A DNA stretch of 45,335 nt from an uncultured Clostridia bacterium (GTDB lineage Bacteria > Bacillota > Clostridia > TANB77 > CAG-508). Where the stretch lies: contig CAKPGM010000014.1 in NCBI GenBank assembly GCA_934154805.1, positions 1-45,335 of the forward strand. The letters run 5' to 3'. Every line of letters starts with the position of its first letter. Position 1 is the first letter of the stretch. Below the pieces are notes generated by a model that did no database searches, was not told the DNA's origin, and worked only from the letters and a program-made list of their open reading frames with translations. Both the position numbers and the translations under genes were made by a program. This document shows positions 43,033-45,335 of this stretch, in pieces.

Positions 43033-44397
43033 ATGAGAAAATACTTTGGAACAGATGGAATTAGGAGAATTGCCAATAGTGAATTAACACCAGAATTGGT
43101 ATATAAGGTAGCAAAAGCAGGAGCGTATGTACTATCTAAACATACAGATCATACACCAACAATTTTTATAGGAAGAGATACTAGAATATCTGGTACTTTA
43201 ATAGAAGCAGCAATGACAGCGGGATTCCTAAGCTATGGAGCAAATGTAAAACAACTTGGAGTAATTCCAACACCAGGAGTCGCATATTTAACAAAAAGAT
43301 ATAAAGCAGATGCAAGCGTGGTAATATCAGCATCACATAATACATATGAGTTTAATGGAATAAAATACTTTAGTAATAAAGGAATGAAAATTCCAGACAC
43401 ACTAGAAGAAGAAATCGAAGAGGTAATGGACTCTGGAAGATTAGATGAACTAACAGCAATAAACGATAAAATTGGAGTTGCTGAAAACAGAGAAGATTTA
43501 TTAGAAGAATATGTATACTTCTTCAGAAAAAATTTTGAAGAAGACTTAGAAAACCTAGACAAAGAAGACTTTGTGGTAGCATTAGATACTGCAAATGGTG
43601 CAACATATGAAATAGCAGACAAAGTATTTACTAAATTAGGAATAAAACATTATATAATAAACAATGAACCAAATGGAATAAATATAAATGATAACTGTGG
43701 TTCTACCCATATGCAAGGATTACAAAAATTTGTTGTAGAACACAAATGCAATTTAGGAATAGCATATGATGGAGATGGAGATAGATGCTTAGCTGTTAAT
43801 GAAAAAGGTGAACTAGTTGATGGAGATTGCATAATGGCAGTAATATCAAATTATTTAAAAGAGAAGAACCAACTAAAAAATGATACATTAGTAGCAACAG
43901 TTATGAGTAATTTGGGACTAAGAAAATATGCACAAGAAAACAATATAAACTTTGAAGCAACCAAAGTTGGAGACAGATATGTTCTTGAAAATATGCTTGC
44001 AAACGGAAATAACCTGGGTGGAGAACAATCAGGACACATTATAATGCTAGACTATAATCCGACAGGAGACGGAATTTTAACCTCATTAATGCTAGTTAAA
44101 ATAATGTTAGAAAAAAGTATTCCAATTTCAAAGTTATGTGATATAATACGAGTATATCCACAAGTATTGATTAATGCAAAAGTATCTGCAGATAAAAAAT
44201 ATGATTATGAAAAGGATACAGAAATAAAAGAAGCGATAGAAAAACTAGAAAAAGAATTCTTGGGAAACGGTAGAGTTCTTATAAGACCTTCTGGTACAGA
44301 ACCATTAGTAAGGGTTATGATAGAAGGGGAGGATCAAGGTTATATTAAAGCTAAAGCTGAAGCTCTAGCAAAATTAATAGAACAAAAGTTAAAATAA
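43033..44397 (+). CDS. glmM: Phosphoglucosamine mutase
   Basis: This 454-aa protein has KYFGTDGIRR at the start, the phosphoserine loop VVISASHNTYEFNGIK (Ser at about 100), the metal loop DGDGDRC, the sugar-binding GGEQSGH and the C-terminal phosphate loop RPSGTEPLVRV. It converts glucosamine 6-phosphate to glucosamine 1-phosphate, which feeds UDP-GlcNAc for peptidoglycan and the nearby capsule genes. It is followed 14 bp later by a small membrane protein. Confidence 0.97.
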   Translation: MRKYFGTDGIRRIANSELTPELVYKVAKAGAYVLSKHTDHTPTIFIGRDTRISGTLIEAAMTAGFLSYGANVKQLGVIPTPGVAYLTKRYKADASVVISASHNTYEFNGIKYFSNKGMKIPDTLEEEIEEVMDSGRLDELTAINDKIGVAENREDLLEEYVYFFRKNFEEDLENLDKEDFVVALDTANGATYEIADKVFTKLGIKHYIINNEPNGININDNCGSTHMQGLQKFVVEHKCNLGIAYDGDGDRCLAVNEKGELVDGDCIMAVISNYLKEKNQLKNDTLVATVMSNLGLRKYAQENNINFEATKVGDRYVLENMLANGNNLGGEQSGHIIMLDYNPTGDGILTSLMLVKIMLEKSIPISKLCDIIRVYPQVLINAKVSADKKYDYEKDTEIKEAIEKLEKEFLGNGRVLIRPSGTEPLVRVMIEGEDQGYIKAKAEALAKLIEQKLK

Positions 44398-44411
44398 AGG
44401 AGGAAACACAA

Positions 44412-44750
44412 ATGCCATTTATTAATTTTACAAACATAATTACTGTACTTTTAGCTGTTATACTTTTTGGACTAATATTATTCTTGGGAAAAGAATTACA
44501 CAAAAGTGCGTTACCAGCTATAATGCTATTTGTATTTTTAATAATACTAGTATGTCACGCTATGGAGTTAATGCTTATACCAAATATAAGCGAAGATGTA
44601 TATCATGCAATAGCAAGAAGTATAGGAGTTGATTTTGGATTTATATTCTTATCATTTGTATCTTATTTATGGATTGATGATATCCAAGCTAAGATAGAAA
44701 AGAAAAAGAGTATAGATGATAGCTTAAATTGGTTTTGGGCAAAAGTTTAA
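44412..44750 (+). CDS. Small three-span membrane protein, unknown function
   Basis: This 112-aa protein has predicted spans at about 7-26, 35-58 and 73-92, and a charged cytoplasmic tail (DDIQAKIEKKKSIDDSLNWFWAKV). AAGGAGG (44397-44403) and the 14-bp gap from glmM indicate one operon. I do not recognise a family or catalytic motif. Confidence 0.8.
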   Translation: MPFINFTNIITVLLAVILFGLILFLGKELHKSALPAIMLFVFLIILVCHAMELMLIPNISEDVYHAIARSIGVDFGFIFLSFVSYLWIDDIQAKIEKKKSIDDSLNWFWAKV

Positions 44751-44771
44751 AACAAAAAATATATATTATAA

Positions 44772-44802
44772 AAATTCCTGGAGAAATCCGGGGATTTTTT
44801 GT
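44772..44802 (+). terminator. Terminator after the glmM operon
   Basis: AAATTCCTGG (44772-44781) pairs with CCGGGGATTT (44788-44797) with G-U pairs, followed by TTT. Confidence 0.82.
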
Positions 44803-44888
44803 ATATTATAATGAAGGAAACAGAAACTAAAGCAGTTAAAATAAATATTTATTTGAAAATGGAAAAATAAAAAAATGTAAAAAAGCTA

Positions 44889-44917
44889 TTGACAACAGTC
44901 GACCTATATGTTAAGAT
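44889..44917 (+). promoter_or_regulatory. rRNA operon promoter P1
   Basis: TTGACA (44889-44894), a 17-bp spacer and TAAGAT (44912-44917), with an extended -10 TG at 44909-44910. Confidence 0.82.
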
Positions 44918-45054
44918 AGTTACTGTACTAAGTATATGGAATATATTTTATGATATAAATTAGTAAAAAATAGCATTGAACAGAAGCAAATTACTAGTTT
45001 ATTATTTTGCACTTAAAACAGGCAAAAATAATTTGAAAAAATTTTAAAAATGTA

Positions 45055-45083
45055 TTGACATTACACTTCAAAAGTAGTACAAT
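45055..45083 (+). promoter_or_regulatory. rRNA operon promoter P2
   Basis: TTGACA (45055-45060), a 17-bp spacer and TACAAT (45078-45083), about 190 bp before 16S. Tandem promoters are usual for rRNA operons. The leader between here and 16S contains a GGTAGT/ACTACC hairpin (about 45170-45188) and no gene. Confidence 0.85.
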
Positions 45084-45272
45084 AAAGTTCGTTACACATT
45101 TAAAAGAAAATGAGCAACGAAAAGTACATTGAAAAGTAAATAACAAACCTTTGAAAAAAGACCAATAGCGGTAGTTATTTGTACTACCATAAAAAAACAA
45201 ATAAATGAGCTAAAACTCAAATCAATTAAGATTTATAACTCTTAAGAAATTAAGAAAAATATAAATACCATT

Positions 45273-45335
45273 AATATGAGAGTTTGATCCTGGCTCAGGA
45301 TAAACGCTGGCGGCGCACATAAGACATGCAAGTCG
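45273..45335 (+). rRNA. rrs: 16S ribosomal RNA, 5' end only
   Basis: GAGTTTGATCCTGGCTCAG at 45280-45298 is the universal 5' primer site, followed by ACGCTGGCGGCG and ATGCAAGTCG. The gene is cut by the window edge after about 60 bases. The exact 5' end is approximate. Confidence 0.97.

Noticed and set aside
1..45335. CRISPR array or phage genes
   Set aside because: No regularly spaced repeats, cas genes or phage structural genes were seen. AbiE is the only recognised defence-type system.

Overview
The window is AT-rich DNA with dense, mostly plus-strand operons. Gram-positive regulatory devices are common: a T-box leader, a yybP-ykoY riboswitch, intrinsic terminators and SigA-type promoters that often carry an extended -10 TG. 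Capsule genes of Firmicute type and the first bases of a 16S rRNA gene at the right edge complete the picture. I read it as a chromosome of an uncultured, probably gut-associated Clostridia-like Firmicute. Genus cannot be assigned from about 60 bases of 16S.

Layout. 1-1021: a pilin-like surface gene behind a 174-bp promoter cassette bounded by inverted repeats. 1075-5340: Mn2+-riboswitch-controlled P-type cation ATPase, polysaccharide deacetylase, TSCPD protein. 5377-5722: tRNA-Leu(UAG) whose 3' tail and terminator are duplicated 168 bp downstream. 5825-7336: HD hydrolase and metallophosphoesterase. 7397-11168: T-box-controlled pheS-pheT. 11244-14406: papain-like protein, HAM1-like NTPase, XRE regulator, rRNA m5U methyltransferase. 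14660-16570: AbiE toxin-antitoxin island with a palindromic operator-promoter and decayed sequence behind it. 16580-20721: CYTH protein, UDG-like protein, a small membrane protein with a consensus promoter, a Maf/Ppx/HAM1 operon and a large rod-like RNA. 20791-27551: FtsX-type ABC exporter, a second pilin-like cassette (promoter facing away, gene frameshifted), two-component system, L,D-transpeptidase. 27560-32006: phosphofructokinase, argS, a VanZ-Alg14 fusion and an Alg13-like partner. 32080-42923: one long capsule/exopolysaccharide operon (LCP ligase, phosphoglycosyltransferase, glycosyltransferases, polymerase-glycosyltransferase fusion, flippase, acyltransferase, UDP-galactopyranose mutase). 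42939-44802: glmM and a small membrane protein. 44889-45335: tandem rRNA promoters and the start of 16S.

Main discovery. The two pilin-like genes, about 24 kb apart, are each preceded by a segment of exactly 174 bp bounded by 19-bp inverted repeats. Each segment holds a homologous extended -10 promoter. The promoter faces the gene at the first locus (ON) and faces away at the second (OFF). The repeats have the form ATTAAA-N7-TTTAAT; N7 is identical within a locus and different between loci. This is the expected form of locus-specific sites for a tyrosine recombinase acting in trans. I propose a family of invertible-promoter (phase-variable) pilin-like cassettes. No recombinase is encoded in the window, and inversion itself has not been shown.
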